NCBI RefSeq assembly: GCF_010093535.1
Contig: NW_022985196.1
Span: 434,001 to 498,000 of the forward strand
Direction of reading: 5' to 3'
DNA length: 64,000 nt
Source of the DNA: Lindgomyces ingoldianus
Taxonomy: Eukaryota; Ascomycota; Dothideomycetes; Pleosporales; Lindgomycetaceae
The notes under the pieces are model-generated. The model worked only from the letters and a program-made list of their open reading frames with translations. It was not told where the DNA came from and did not search any database. Positions 10,472 through 20,626 of this stretch are shown here, piece after piece; position 1 is the first letter of the stretch; each line of letters starts with the position of its first letter. Position numbers and translations under genes: made by a program.

Positions 10472-12191
10472 AGAATCCATTTTTGGGGGACAGCACGGGG
10501 GATATACAAGGGCGTCTCACATGGGTTCGATAACGACAACGGGAATTTCTTTGCTCGCGAGGAACTGAGCATGTATCCAAAACCTTTTTGCACTGACAGC
10601 GAGTGAGTGACCGTCAGGGCATGCATATCCTTGGCTCGGGACTTTGAGACATAGGCTGAGAGCGTGTGTGCGCGGTTGGGTTGCAAGCAATGGAAAAATT
10701 TACAATTCAAGCTTGTTATGCTGGGTGTTAGGTGCTGTTGACCTGAGAGCTGAGTTGAGTTGAGATTCCCGAGCGTCCTGCCGATGTCGCATTGGTGCCG
10801 GGTGAGGTTTGATATCGAGGTCCAGTACATCCAATCACCCACACCTACCTCCGCACCTTCTGCCTGCATCCCATAACTTTTCGGATCGGACAGCGCTGGA
10901 CCGAATCACTTACACAAGAGAATTGTAATTTCCCGCTTTCTTCCGACCGTCTGCGCCATGCTGTACATATGTATGAGTGTGATGTAAAGGTTCGGCTGTG
11001 CAGCGACACTTGCCCGGCGGCGAGAGGTCTGGGTCAGATTATGCAAGATGGCTGGTACTTTTCCAGCGCAGGAGCAGCGGATTAGGATATCGAATTGGCA
11101 CATGAAAAATCCAACACAGTGTTTTCGCTTCCTCCTGCATCTGCATGCAGGAGCGGCTGGGGTCGAGAGTCCTGCATATGGGTTTCGCTCACTCAACACC
11201 ATAGAACGAACCACTTTTACACCGCAGAGCGGTGAGGGATGATTTGCACAGCTGTGAGAGTGCAGGCAAGGGCTGATTAACCGTGACAGCACGTCAGCGG
11301 CTTTATCGCGCGTTCCGATAGCATGTGGGTGGTTCTGGAGGGTTGATTGGAGGGGGAGGCGTGTTTATCGAGGGGAGTGGAGCTGGTGGTCGTTCACTAT
11401 TCATGTAGGTGTCGCAAAACAGCCATGATGCTATATCGGAAAATGGACCGCGAGCAAGTTATGACTTGTGGGACTAGAGAGGAGTTGATTATGATGAATA
11501 TGAGCTGATGAAATCATTTCGTCTTTTGTGGGGTTTGGCAGGGGGCAAAAACGCACCCCTCAGACATCTTATTGGGATTTCCCTCCTCCACAGTCGCACG
11601 GATTCCCACGTTGCTGCGAAAAGCATAGATTTCTTTAAGCTTTGCTGGGACTGACTAGGAGACCGATGTTCTAGACTAAACTAGTTCCCGGGCCCTTTAA
11701 AAGGGAACCTTGGACCTGCTTTCCTTGAGTCTCTCTAGTCAGCATCACGCGAACATTTCCTCGAAACGATTCAACAATTTTAGAACATCGTCCGGAGTGT
11801 GTTCTTTACACGTCACGATTTGCGTTGGCTGTGGGCCTGAGCTCTTTTCCCTTCAACGAGGCCCGCTTTCTTGTCCTTCTGATCGTCTTTTTGAGGAGTT
11901 TAAGGATTTTGAGGATTTTCAGAGACCGGACCATACTCCTTTACGGCCACCTCGCCTTTCACGTGCTTCGCCTCAGTCATCGACGCACCGCAAAATCCAT
12001 TCGTAACCGTTCGCCACAATTTCACATATATTTTCTACATCCATCTGTCTACCAAATCGACTCCCGAGATTCCTTCCACACTCCATACAAACTATCTCGA
12101 CTCCTCTAGCTCCAAGTATAAAAAAAATATTTTATACCTACCGTCCACACCTCGTGAAAAGGGGGGGGGGACTCTTCTAAGAGATTTTCAA
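10472..12191. other. 1.7-kb intergenic region
   Basis: Several short ORFs (10369-10869 minus, 10906-11292 minus, 11710-12109 plus) lack domains and codon-level support. The TTTAAAAGG at about 11696 and the pyrimidine-rich stretch that follows look like a core promoter for the gene at 12192. A homopolymer G run occurs near 12161-12170. Confidence 0.4.
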
Positions 12192-13073
12192 ATGACACCA
12201 AATCTCTTCCTCGCAACACAAACCCTCTTCTCACCCCACAAGTGGTTCAAAACGACCAAACACACACGGCCGGTCCGCACCACTGAACACTGGTCGTCCC
12301 CCGTACCTGGTCTTTATGAGTATATTCCTGGGAGAGGATGGTATCTCATCGCCACGGACAAATCCCCTGCCGACTCCAAGGCCCCTGATGGCACCCTGGA
12401 TACAGTCAAGATGACGCAACCAGTACAAGTCAAGTACTCCAAAGTCCTAAAGAAACACCTTCTAGCCCCAGACTACGAGATGCGGAAACGCCATGGTCGG
12501 GTCAAGGACGCTAATGGCAAGAGTGAAGAAGCCGGGTTTTTTAGACTAGATGATGGGATTGCATGGGTGAAGTGTTGGGATGAGAATGGAGAGTTTATTC
12601 CGGGGCCGTATAAACTCTGGACGATTGATAAGACAACTGGGGTTTTCAGACATATGGTTAAGGGTGATGATCCTAAGTATGTGCACTCGAGACCTAGCTC
12701 TCTACGTCGTGATGGAGGAGATAGGGGGAATGGGGAAGAGAGAGAGGAAGATACGCAACACCATCACCGGAGAAGCCAGGATTCCCGGAGCACACAGTAT
12801 TTCTCTGATCGTGGCAGCCAGCGGGATCCAGGGAGTGTGCCTAGTACCAGGGCGAATAGTATACATGGACTGACGGTCAGCGCGTCGTCGTCGAATCCCG
12901 GATCGAGAGCACCGTCGAGACCGTCGAGCCAGAAGGGGAAAGACAGTCCGAAGATTCCGCTGAGTGAGGCTACGACGCTGCTGAATCCGGTTGCGGCGGA
13001 ACATGCTGCTGCACGAGCTAGTGCGGTGGGAGATTATGAAAGATTGTGCCCAAGAGATGCGAATCGTGCATAG
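12192..13073 (+). CDS. uncharacterised fungal protein, 293 aa
   Basis: Intronless ORF starting at an ATG after a long pyrimidine-rich leader. The N-terminal ~165 residues are well ordered in composition, with many Trp, Tyr and Gly and alternating charged segments (for example GLYEYIPGRGWYLIA, DDGIAWVKCWDENGEF, GPYKLWTIDKTTGVFRHM). This suggests a beta-rich fold of unknown function. The C-terminal ~125 residues are Ser/Arg/Gln-rich and probably disordered. No signal peptide or membrane segment. I do not recognise the family. Confidence 0.65.
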   Translation: MTPNLFLATQTLFSPHKWFKTTKHTRPVRTTEHWSSPVPGLYEYIPGRGWYLIATDKSPADSKAPDGTLDTVKMTQPVQVKYSKVLKKHLLAPDYEMRKRHGRVKDANGKSEEAGFFRLDDGIAWVKCWDENGEFIPGPYKLWTIDKTTGVFRHMVKGDDPKYVHSRPSSLRRDGGDRGNGEEREEDTQHHHRRSQDSRSTQYFSDRGSQRDPGSVPSTRANSIHGLTVSASSSNPGSRAPSRPSSQKGKDSPKIPLSEATTLLNPVAAEHAAARASAVGDYERLCPRDANRA

Positions 13074-14021
13074 GGGCTTTACAGTGCGGCGTGCTGATTT
13101 AGATTGGGGTGCCGTTAGGCTTGCTGCTGTGTCACTGGGCGGGTGATTGATTGCAGTCTATCGATCAATGCCAAGGTACTTCACTTGGCCGACATATCAT
13201 GCCTTCACGACCTGGATTATTCACTTCTGGTATATCTATTTTAGGTTTCTTCTACCTTCTCTTTTCTTAGCTGGACTTGTACTGGACTTGGACATGTGGA
13301 ATTCCTCGGGCTTCTCTTTCGGATAGGCGGCGTTTGCTTTGACACAAAAGTGAAAAAAATATACCCAGCCTACGTGCTTGTTGATTTTGTCCCATCCCCC
13401 CCTAAATTTCCAGTTTGAGGGGTTCTGTTGTAAGACTTAGAGTACGCGCAGCAATGCTATTTATTCGGTGTACCACATTTAGTTTAATAGAAATAATAGT
13501 GCGTATTTGTCAGTAGGAAACCGAACGTTTTGACTTCCAGATGTTGACATTCTCCTGCAGTCTTTTTATCATTCCTCTTTTGTTAACTTCCACACACCGT
13601 CCCGGGATGCGTGCTGATTCACTAAGCTAATTGTCCCCGGTTGTCCCTACAAGTCAGATTCCAGCCATCTTCACAGAACCTGGAAAATCTAACGCGAAGC
13701 ACAGCAAGCAGAATACAGCATTCAAGTTTCAAGTCACTGCGAGATATGCTTCAGTAGCTTACCTCTTCACATCGTCCTTCACACAAGTGCACACACTCTC
13801 ACACTTCAATGCACGTCTGCAGACGCACGTGCAGACATTCAACTCTGCTCCTATTTATATACTCCGTATTCCCTTCTCAGAATCAAAGTCCTTCTTTCAT
13901 TAACAGCTAATTTTCCTATTCTATTTCATACGCAAAACTAAAACTCAAGGCCGGGCCTCGTGTCACTCTCCCCTTCTCTTCTTTCTCACCTTCCCATACA
14001 CCTACACGAAACCTACCCCAA
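13074..14021. other. intergenic region
   Basis: Nothing recognisable apart from a long pyrimidine-rich leader immediately upstream of the ATG at 14022 (roughly 13930-14020), consistent with a fungal 5' UTR. Confidence 0.4.
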
Positions 14022-17000
14022 ATGCCAGTAGCATATTCCTACTCTACGTCCTCGTCCGCACGCCCCGAAACTCCGTTTCCTACACCCTCCTCCTACCCCT
14101 TTCTCGCAGAAGCCCCAACCGCAGGCAGCTCAGCAACCACATTCCCACACCTCCTATACTACCTCTCTGAAGTGCGACATAGCACCACTATCCCACTTTG
14201 CGGGGTTCTCAAACGGATAGATGATATGGCGAGGATTGTTGCTGAGCTTCCGGAAGCTATGTCTGCATTGACTAATCTGGAAGATGAAGGGAGTTGGGTA
14301 AAAGGGAAGAAGAACAATAAGGGGAAAGGGAAGGCAAAGGAGGGGGAATATTTGATAAGGAAGCCGAAAGGAGATAGAAGATTAGCGCTGGGACTGCATC
14401 TTATGGCTGTAGTGCAAGCGTTGGAGGAGTGTGCGGTGGATGGGTGGAAGGCATGGGTGAATGGGGAAGTTAATGCTTGGGAGAGGATGCAGGAGGAGGC
14501 GGAGGGTGGATTTGAGGACGCAGTAAAGGAAGGGGATGGTCGGAGGGAACGCCAGCACCATTATTTTCATCACCAAATTGGAGAAAACGCTCATCTCTCG
14601 ACCCTAGCAGCAGGTCTGCAATCCGCACGACAGGAAATATACTCCAAGGAAAAGAAAATTGAGTATCTTAAAGAGTCGCTTCAAAACGCATTAGCCGTCC
14701 TAGAGGCTTTAAGGGGTGCGGAAATGTGGCACCGAAGCGACGCGGAGGATAGAGACATTGCAATTGATGAGAGAGATAGGCTTATGGAGGAGCAAAAGGA
14801 AAAGAAGGTTCAGGATCTTGAAGAGTCGCTTCGAAACGTAGTAGCCATCAATGAGGATTTGCAAGAGAGGTTGGAGGCTTTAAGGTTTGCGGAGATCCAG
14901 CGTCGATGCATTGAAGAAGAGAAGCATGAACATCGACGGCGGGAAATCAGGAAGATCGGTAAGGCGACGAGGGGTATTAACAAGGAGAAAGACAGCCTTG
15001 TTGAGAGATTCCAGAACCTGAGCGTTTCCGGTTCTAGGCACCCCAGCTATGAGGCAGATGACGAGGAAGATCGTGATGGAGAATGTGAAAAGGAAACCGA
15101 GCCCGCACCATCTGTTCCACAGCCAACCAGTCAGCAGGATAAAAACAACCCTTTCCCACCTCTATCCTACCCCACAACTAAAGCCTCACGCTACAACCTC
15201 ATAGACCTAAGTTCCACTGCGGTTGAAACCGGTAGCCAACACAACCTCTCATCCACCTCCTCCACTTACAACTCCGATCAATCGCCCCAACATTCTAGCT
15301 CAGTATCTCTATCCCCTATCCCCGAAGTTCCGGACGAAGAAGAGATCATTGTCGTCCATGAAAATCTTCAACGGTGGCAGAGAGAAGAGAAAGAGCGGCG
15401 CGAGGAAATGGACGAGTATTCTTACAACACTACTTCCCACAGCGGCTCCACTCTTGAGAAATCTCTGTCAGATCCACCATACATCCACATCCTGCTGCCG
15501 GCTAACTTTACATTCTCGCCCAATGGCCATCATGCCTCATTGTTGACGTTTCCAACCTCGGCGTCTGTATTCCACTTCCCGTTCGGTGCGACAAGGGAAC
15601 AGCTTCTGCGGGTTCTAGAACATATTTCTAGTCATTTCTATTCGAGATTTGAGCCTCCGGAGGAATTTAATATCATGCAAGTGCGCACGCGGGTTATGGA
15701 ATGGGAACTTAAGAAATCGATTGCTAGGGTACTAAAGGGGCGGGCATGGAAGTGCCAGGAAGGAAATATGGATGTGGGTGGGGTTTGGCAGACGGAAGGT
15801 GAGGGGGATACATATATGGTATCTAGTATGGACGTGTTTTTCCAGGGGGTTTCGACAGTGGTCGGAGAAAGCGACGTGGAATTTGAAACGGAGAAATGCT
15901 ATGAAGGCGGCGTACCTGGATTTCCACAGAATCCTACTCGCCTGAATATTAGAGGCGGCGGGGAAGAAAGAAGCTTAGCAACCTCTGAGCCCATAGGTCG
16001 AGAATCCGATGAGGGCTACGCTACCACCAGCGATGGGTTCGGAGACTCCAATAGCCTCTTCTTCCTGCACTCCGACACTCCAACCAGTCTGGAAGGCATG
16101 AAAGCTCAATACCACGCAATATACATGCCAAACCAAGCTAACAACCCCTCCTGGATGCAGGAAGCCCGGATGCTGCAACTCAAGACCTCGGCCCTTGTAC
16201 ACGAGCTCTCGTCGCTACAGCGCCAATATGACGAAGCTCAATTTGAGCTTGAAAGACAAAACAGGAGGATGAACGTCCTGTTTCGTACGATCGATACTCA
16301 GCTCAATGAGACTAAGGTAATATTAGAGAGAGAGGCTAGGATAAAGAAGATGGTGGAGAATTATAGGCATCCGTACATTGCGTATCTGACCGCCGTGAGA
16401 GAGATGCGAGACATGGCAGAAGGAGCCCTGCAGAATGCCTTAAGCCCATACGAGAAAGTTATAATAGAGCCTGAGGGAAATGATCAACAAAAAAGAAACG
16501 GTGACGGGAACGGTCCAAGCATGAGAGGTGGTGCAGGCGGAGACGAGCGATATACCGACAATATAAACCGGCCTGTTTCATACGGAAGGAAACACGCCTT
16601 GGAGAAGTATCAGAAACCGGGTTCCGATGAGCCCCAATCCTGGAGCTTCATCTTTGACGTTGATGCCTCGGCAATTATTTTCGAAGACCCATGGCGCTTT
16701 TACCAATGGCCTCGGAATAGCACTCTAGCCCAAATCCGGCAAGTCTTGGAGTACAGAAAAGCCAATCGAACGGAGAACGATACAATTCTTAGGCGCATCC
16801 GCCATATCTTCGAAGGTCGGCAAGAATTGGGAATTCCGGACCCAGTTCTACACTCTGGCGATCGAGTGCGTATCACCTACCCGACCGAAGGCCTGGGGAG
16901 GCTTTTCAGAAGGCAGCGAAGGGCCGACGCTTCTGATCCTGTTTGCGAGTATCTTCGATCTGAAGATTTGCAAATCTCTCGAGCTGAGTGTGGGAAGGAA

Positions 17001-18488
17001 GATGAATATGTTAACCCCCGAGATTTCATCAACGAGTTCACTGATGACAACGAATGTGAACCTGACGGTAGGTCGAACTGCTCTGGGCGCTCCTCAGACT
17101 CAAGCTACTCCTGGACTTTCCCACCTCCGCCAAATTCAGTATCTCAACCAAGCCCTTGTGAAATGATTCCAAACCCCGAGGATCGCTTCACTGGAAAGGC
17201 GCTGTGTTGCAGGACCACTGCGGAGAGCTTGGTTAGGAACATGACGGACGAGCAGTTCCAGAGCCTGGAGAATTGGAGGCTTGGACCTGGCCTCGACACT
17301 TCCGAGTATCCCGCCCCTACGGGGTACGCAAACTCTCAGGGCAACGGATGTTTTTTCTGTGATCTTCCTTTCGATGTACTAGAATTTGAGCCTGCAAGTG
17401 GCGATTCGACCTTGTATGGCAATAGCGACGGCGAGGATAGCGACGATACTGGCATCCCAGTAATAACACTCAGTCGTTCGTCATTAAAGTCGAGCCTTCA
17501 AGGCGAAGCAGCATACAGCGACCTCCGAGGCTGCTCGCAAATCTCACATACTAGGGACACAAGTTTCTCGTATCTTCGCCACCATTCCCGCACTATCCCA
17601 CCTCGCCCACCTGTATCCCTTCTGTCAATGCCACCAGATTCCCCCCTTAGGGATTATGCAACATCCTCCGTGGTTCTTTGCAGAGAGCCTAGAGGGGAAC
17701 GCCGTCTTCACGTGAGAAATATAGCTCGCCCATGGCCTGGTTCGCAGCGGATGTCCAACGGAGATTTCACGGAGTGGGTTGAGAGTGGGGCTCAGGGAAG
17801 GGAAATCCCGTTGTTTCAATTAAATTCCATCCCCCCAGCAAAGTCGGCTACGCATTTGAAACCAGAAATCTATGCGGCATATTCAGAAGAGTCGCAGGGC
17901 AAGGAATCATCTTCACTGGCTAGGGTGGATGCCATCTCCCATGGCAGGCTCTGGAGTAAGGCAACTGAGGAGATGCTCGCAGAGAAGAAAGAACGAATAG
18001 TACTCTCCAGGGAAGGACAACAGTCTAGAAAAGGGACTGTAGACAAACCAACTTGCAGAGATGTTGGCTATGGAGATATTACTGAAGCCATCGAGGAAAT
18101 TAAGCCTGGTCCACTGAGTCGTTTCTCTATGGAACCGCGACTAGCCGCCAATGTGCTCACGGGCGCTCCTGCCAGGCCACGGCGACCGAATGCCGACTGG
18201 GGTCACCCACTGGAGCCTAACGATGAGTCGAGCGAGCAGATGACGCCGGAAATTGGAGTGAGAGTTTCAAGGCAGCAGAAGGAGTGGGTAGATCCTACTG
18301 AAGCTGGGCCTTCAGAACCAAGTAATTATTTGAAGTACGCGAAGAGAGGCGTAGAGGAGGGTTATGACGGCATGTTGGGTGATAAGTTGTTCGCAAGTAC
18401 AGGCGAAAGTGAGATCGGCAAGGGGAAAGGAAGGAGCAATGGAATGGGTGGTGTAAGCAGGACTGGCAGTGGGGCATGGAGGAACTGA
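14022..18488 (+). CDS. large uncharacterised coiled-coil protein, 1488 aa
   Basis: A single uninterrupted exon. Residues ~195-320 are heptad-rich and contain an internal duplication: EKKIEYLKESLQNALAVLEA is echoed about 55 residues later by EKKVQDLEESLRNVVAINED. A second helical region lies near residues 700-800. Between and after these are two blocks that each look folded, one around residues 490-600 with FHFPFGATREQLLRVLEHIS, and one around 875-960 with WRFYQWPRNSTLAQIRQVLE. They share a hydrophobic-W/FPF-x-T-x-x-Q-LRQ/RVLE pattern, suggesting a repeated domain. The C-terminal third is Ser/Pro-rich and disordered. No signal peptide, membrane segment or catalytic motif. Function unknown. Confidence 0.7.
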   Translation: MPVAYSYSTSSSARPETPFPTPSSYPFLAEAPTAGSSATTFPHLLYYLSEVRHSTTIPLCGVLKRIDDMARIVAELPEAMSALTNLEDEGSWVKGKKNNKGKGKAKEGEYLIRKPKGDRRLALGLHLMAVVQALEECAVDGWKAWVNGEVNAWERMQEEAEGGFEDAVKEGDGRRERQHHYFHHQIGENAHLSTLAAGLQSARQEIYSKEKKIEYLKESLQNALAVLEALRGAEMWHRSDAEDRDIAIDERDRLMEEQKEKKVQDLEESLRNVVAINEDLQERLEALRFAEIQRRCIEEEKHEHRRREIRKIGKATRGINKEKDSLVERFQNLSVSGSRHPSYEADDEEDRDGECEKETEPAPSVPQPTSQQDKNNPFPPLSYPTTKASRYNLIDLSSTAVETGSQHNLSSTSSTYNSDQSPQHSSSVSLSPIPEVPDEEEIIVVHENLQRWQREEKERREEMDEYSYNTTSHSGSTLEKSLSDPPYIHILLPANFTFSPNGHHASLLTFPTSASVFHFPFGATREQLLRVLEHISSHFYSRFEPPEEFNIMQVRTRVMEWELKKSIARVLKGRAWKCQEGNMDVGGVWQTEGEGDTYMVSSMDVFFQGVSTVVGESDVEFETEKCYEGGVPGFPQNPTRLNIRGGGEERSLATSEPIGRESDEGYATTSDGFGDSNSLFFLHSDTPTSLEGMKAQYHAIYMPNQANNPSWMQEARMLQLKTSALVHELSSLQRQYDEAQFELERQNRRMNVLFRTIDTQLNETKVILEREARIKKMVENYRHPYIAYLTAVREMRDMAEGALQNALSPYEKVIIEPEGNDQQKRNGDGNGPSMRGGAGGDERYTDNINRPVSYGRKHALEKYQKPGSDEPQSWSFIFDVDASAIIFEDPWRFYQWPRNSTLAQIRQVLEYRKANRTENDTILRRIRHIFEGRQELGIPDPVLHSGDRVRITYPTEGLGRLFRRQRRADASDPVCEYLRSEDLQISRAECGKEDEYVNPRDFINEFTDDNECEPDGRSNCSGRSSDSSYSWTFPPPPNSVSQPSPCEMIPNPEDRFTGKALCCRTTAESLVRNMTDEQFQSLENWRLGPGLDTSEYPAPTGYANSQGNGCFFCDLPFDVLEFEPASGDSTLYGNSDGEDSDDTGIPVITLSRSSLKSSLQGEAAYSDLRGCSQISHTRDTSFSYLRHHSRTIPPRPPVSLLSMPPDSPLRDYATSSVVLCREPRGERRLHVRNIARPWPGSQRMSNGDFTEWVESGAQGREIPLFQLNSIPPAKSATHLKPEIYAAYSEESQGKESSSLARVDAISHGRLWSKATEEMLAEKKERIVLSREGQQSRKGTVDKPTCRDVGYGDITEAIEEIKPGPLSRFSMEPRLAANVLTGAPARPRRPNADWGHPLEPNDESSEQMTPEIGVRVSRQQKEWVDPTEAGPSEPSNYLKYAKRGVEEGYDGMLGDKLFASTGESEIGKGKGRSNGMGGVSRTGSGAWRN

Positions 18489-19836
18489 TTGGTTGATTGC
18501 GGTTGCGTACTGTCCTCCAAGGTTGTTTCTGGAATACAGATTTCTAATATTAATATAAGCTAGTGATACAAGATCAGTTCCCGTCTTCCTACTGTACCTT
18601 CTCGCATAACGTGGACCATAACAGGGGTAGATTCTATCCGTTAAATCTCTTACTGGAAATAGGGAGATAGCTAAAAAAGGGCAAGTTTCTGCCCTAAATT
18701 ACCCCCTTTTAGTAGTGATTTTACTTGTATCTTTTCACCCGGAATGTCCAGCGTTTCGAAGATACCTTCTCCTAGTCAGCGATGTCACGATCGTGTGAAG
18801 GTCCCATGTATGTGCCTTCATAGAGAAACCATATCGTGGTCACGGTAATCCTTCCAGCCCTAGATGTCAATCGAGTCAACCGTCGTCGCAATACTAACAC
18901 TTGGATGAGATGACGCTGGGATATCGACGCCCCGTTGTTTAGCACTTCCTAATTCTGTACCCCTACTCACAGATCCTTTGTTCAAACACCTACCCACACA
19001 TCCCAACTTATACAACCTCCCTCTCGACGTAGCGGAAACCCCAGTGTGCCGGAATAGATCAGATGCACCTTGACTTCAAAGCAACCCACAACCTACTAAT
19101 AATCCTCATTCCTATCAAGAGAATACTAATGAAAGACGCAACTGCTAAATTAGCTATATTTAAGATCTTTCCTAAAAAATTACGTGAGGTTTGCTGTGTT
19201 GTCACACAGCTTGCGCTCAATATGCTTTTACACCGTGACATTATTCCTCCCGTAATAACGGCTATCTCGTCCTCTTAATAGCTTGAAACTGGGGCAATTA
19301 ATTCTTTAAAGCATGAGATGCCTTTCACCATATTTCTAGGCTATCATCGCCTTTAGACGTGGTGCAAAACGGGCTGGTACATCTAGCAAGATAGAGCTAT
19401 AAAAGCAGACATGGCAGTATTATTATGTAATACGGAGACCCACAGCCCGCGTCCCTGCTCCGGCCTTTCTCTTCCATGCATCCTGCTGACTAGCATCGTT
19501 TCTCGAAGCACTGTTCCTTTATTTTACTCGCATCATTTCCATCACACAAGGGATGTGGCCGGAGCGGGTCGGCTGCCCTCCCTGCTTGGTGGCAACATTC
19601 ACTGCCAAGTCTCTTTGATTACCGTTAGATATTAGGTGAAGTCTGCTTATCAAGCGCAACCTATTCCGCATTTCACTGGCTTCGGCCTGCTGCTACACTA
19701 TCCAGAGTAATTGCCGAGACCGTTTCTCAGTAGCTGAGAACATTTTTCCATCAGTGAAACAGTGTCGTCGTTGCAGCTTTGGGTCGTGAACGTAAGTGCG
19801 AGATTGTTCATGCTGATCAGCGTGTCTGGCAGCTAT

Positions 19837-20559
19837 CCTGGAAGCTCTTACAAGGTTGATAGCAATGGTTGCTTGCGGAGGAGCATCCTTCCACACTGAC
19901 CAGTATGGCCAACCTGGCGTCGACGTGCAGGAATCAAGGGCGGTAGAAGTATGCCAAAGAGCTAGAGGTGCAAGCGATGGAGACGTTCAAGAGGGTGCTT
20001 AGGGAGAAGCATGCAGGCTGAGGACGAACAGGCTGAAGGTCAGACCTCATGGCGCTGCGGATGCAACTAGAAGAGCGGAGCTGAGCAAGAAGGCTGAGAG
20101 CTAATGGAGGGGAAGTTCCGGCCAGTCGCGGCCAGTCGGGGACAGGGTCTACCTAGCGGAAGCGGGGTCTTCTCAGCAGGCCGGCGCTTGGCTTCCGTCT
20201 ATAACATCCTTCGTGTTTGGCGTAGACAACTTATGTTGCAAACCAGAATGTCTAAGCCTGTTGAATACAGGCCTCAATGAATGTATCGGACAGTACAGCT
20301 ATACTAGTTATCTATATTCAACCGGCCTACGAAGTGACCCTGCCTGGCGCTAGACCTGTCCACTCGACTGGGTGCGACTGGTCAGCACTTCACCTCCATC
20401 AGTTCTCAGCCTTCTCGCTTAACTCTCGAGCGACGCTCAGCTCTTCTGGTACATGCGCAATTCCCTTTCACTCTCATTCCCAGCACCATGAGGCCTGACC
20501 TGCAGCCTATTCATCCTTAGTCTGCTAGCAGTCCGGAAGCGCTTACAAGGCTGATAGCA
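19837..20559 (+). repeat. imperfect 28-bp direct repeat pair flanking the TPR relic
   Basis: Positions 19837-19864 and 20532-20559 match at 24 of 28 bases (core GAAGC-CTTACAAGG-TGATAGCA). Weaker similarity extends upstream of both copies. One copy immediately precedes the TPR relic and the other lies about 70 bp before the NLR start codon. This could reflect an ancestral duplication of NLR upstream sequence. Confidence 0.55.
19868..20018 (+). pseudogene. relic of one TPR unit from an NLR-type array
   Basis: This segment aligns base-for-base over most of its length with a 126-bp TPR unit of the downstream receptor: the GAGGAGCATCC start, the ACACTGACCAGTATGG and AACCTGGCGTCGACG blocks, AATCAAGGGCGG, and GAGACGTTCAAGAGGGTGCTT. 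The frame that matches is broken by a TAG at 19944-19946 and ends in TGA soon after the next unit begins. No patatin or NB-ARC sequence adjoins it. It is therefore a fragment left from a second, lost array or from ectopic recombination of the intact one. Confidence 0.8.
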
Positions 20560-20626
20560 GTATTCTCTCCTCACTCTCCACCCCTCAGATTAGAGAGCAA
20601 GGGCGCCTTCAACTGCGGATCGAGAT

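Larger units (their letters stand above)
18489..20626. other. 2.1-kb gene-poor region upstream of the NLR gene
   Basis: No intact gene. It holds a TPR-array relic (19868-20018), one member of an imperfect 28-bp repeat pair (19837 and 20532), and an AT-rich stretch at about 19060-19400 with several stops in every frame. The last few hundred bases are presumably the NLR promoter. Confidence 0.5.

Noticed and set aside
11710..12109. Two overlapping ORFs upstream of the 293-aa gene
   Set aside because: They lie in the pyrimidine-rich leader with no domain, and are better explained as 5' UTR.
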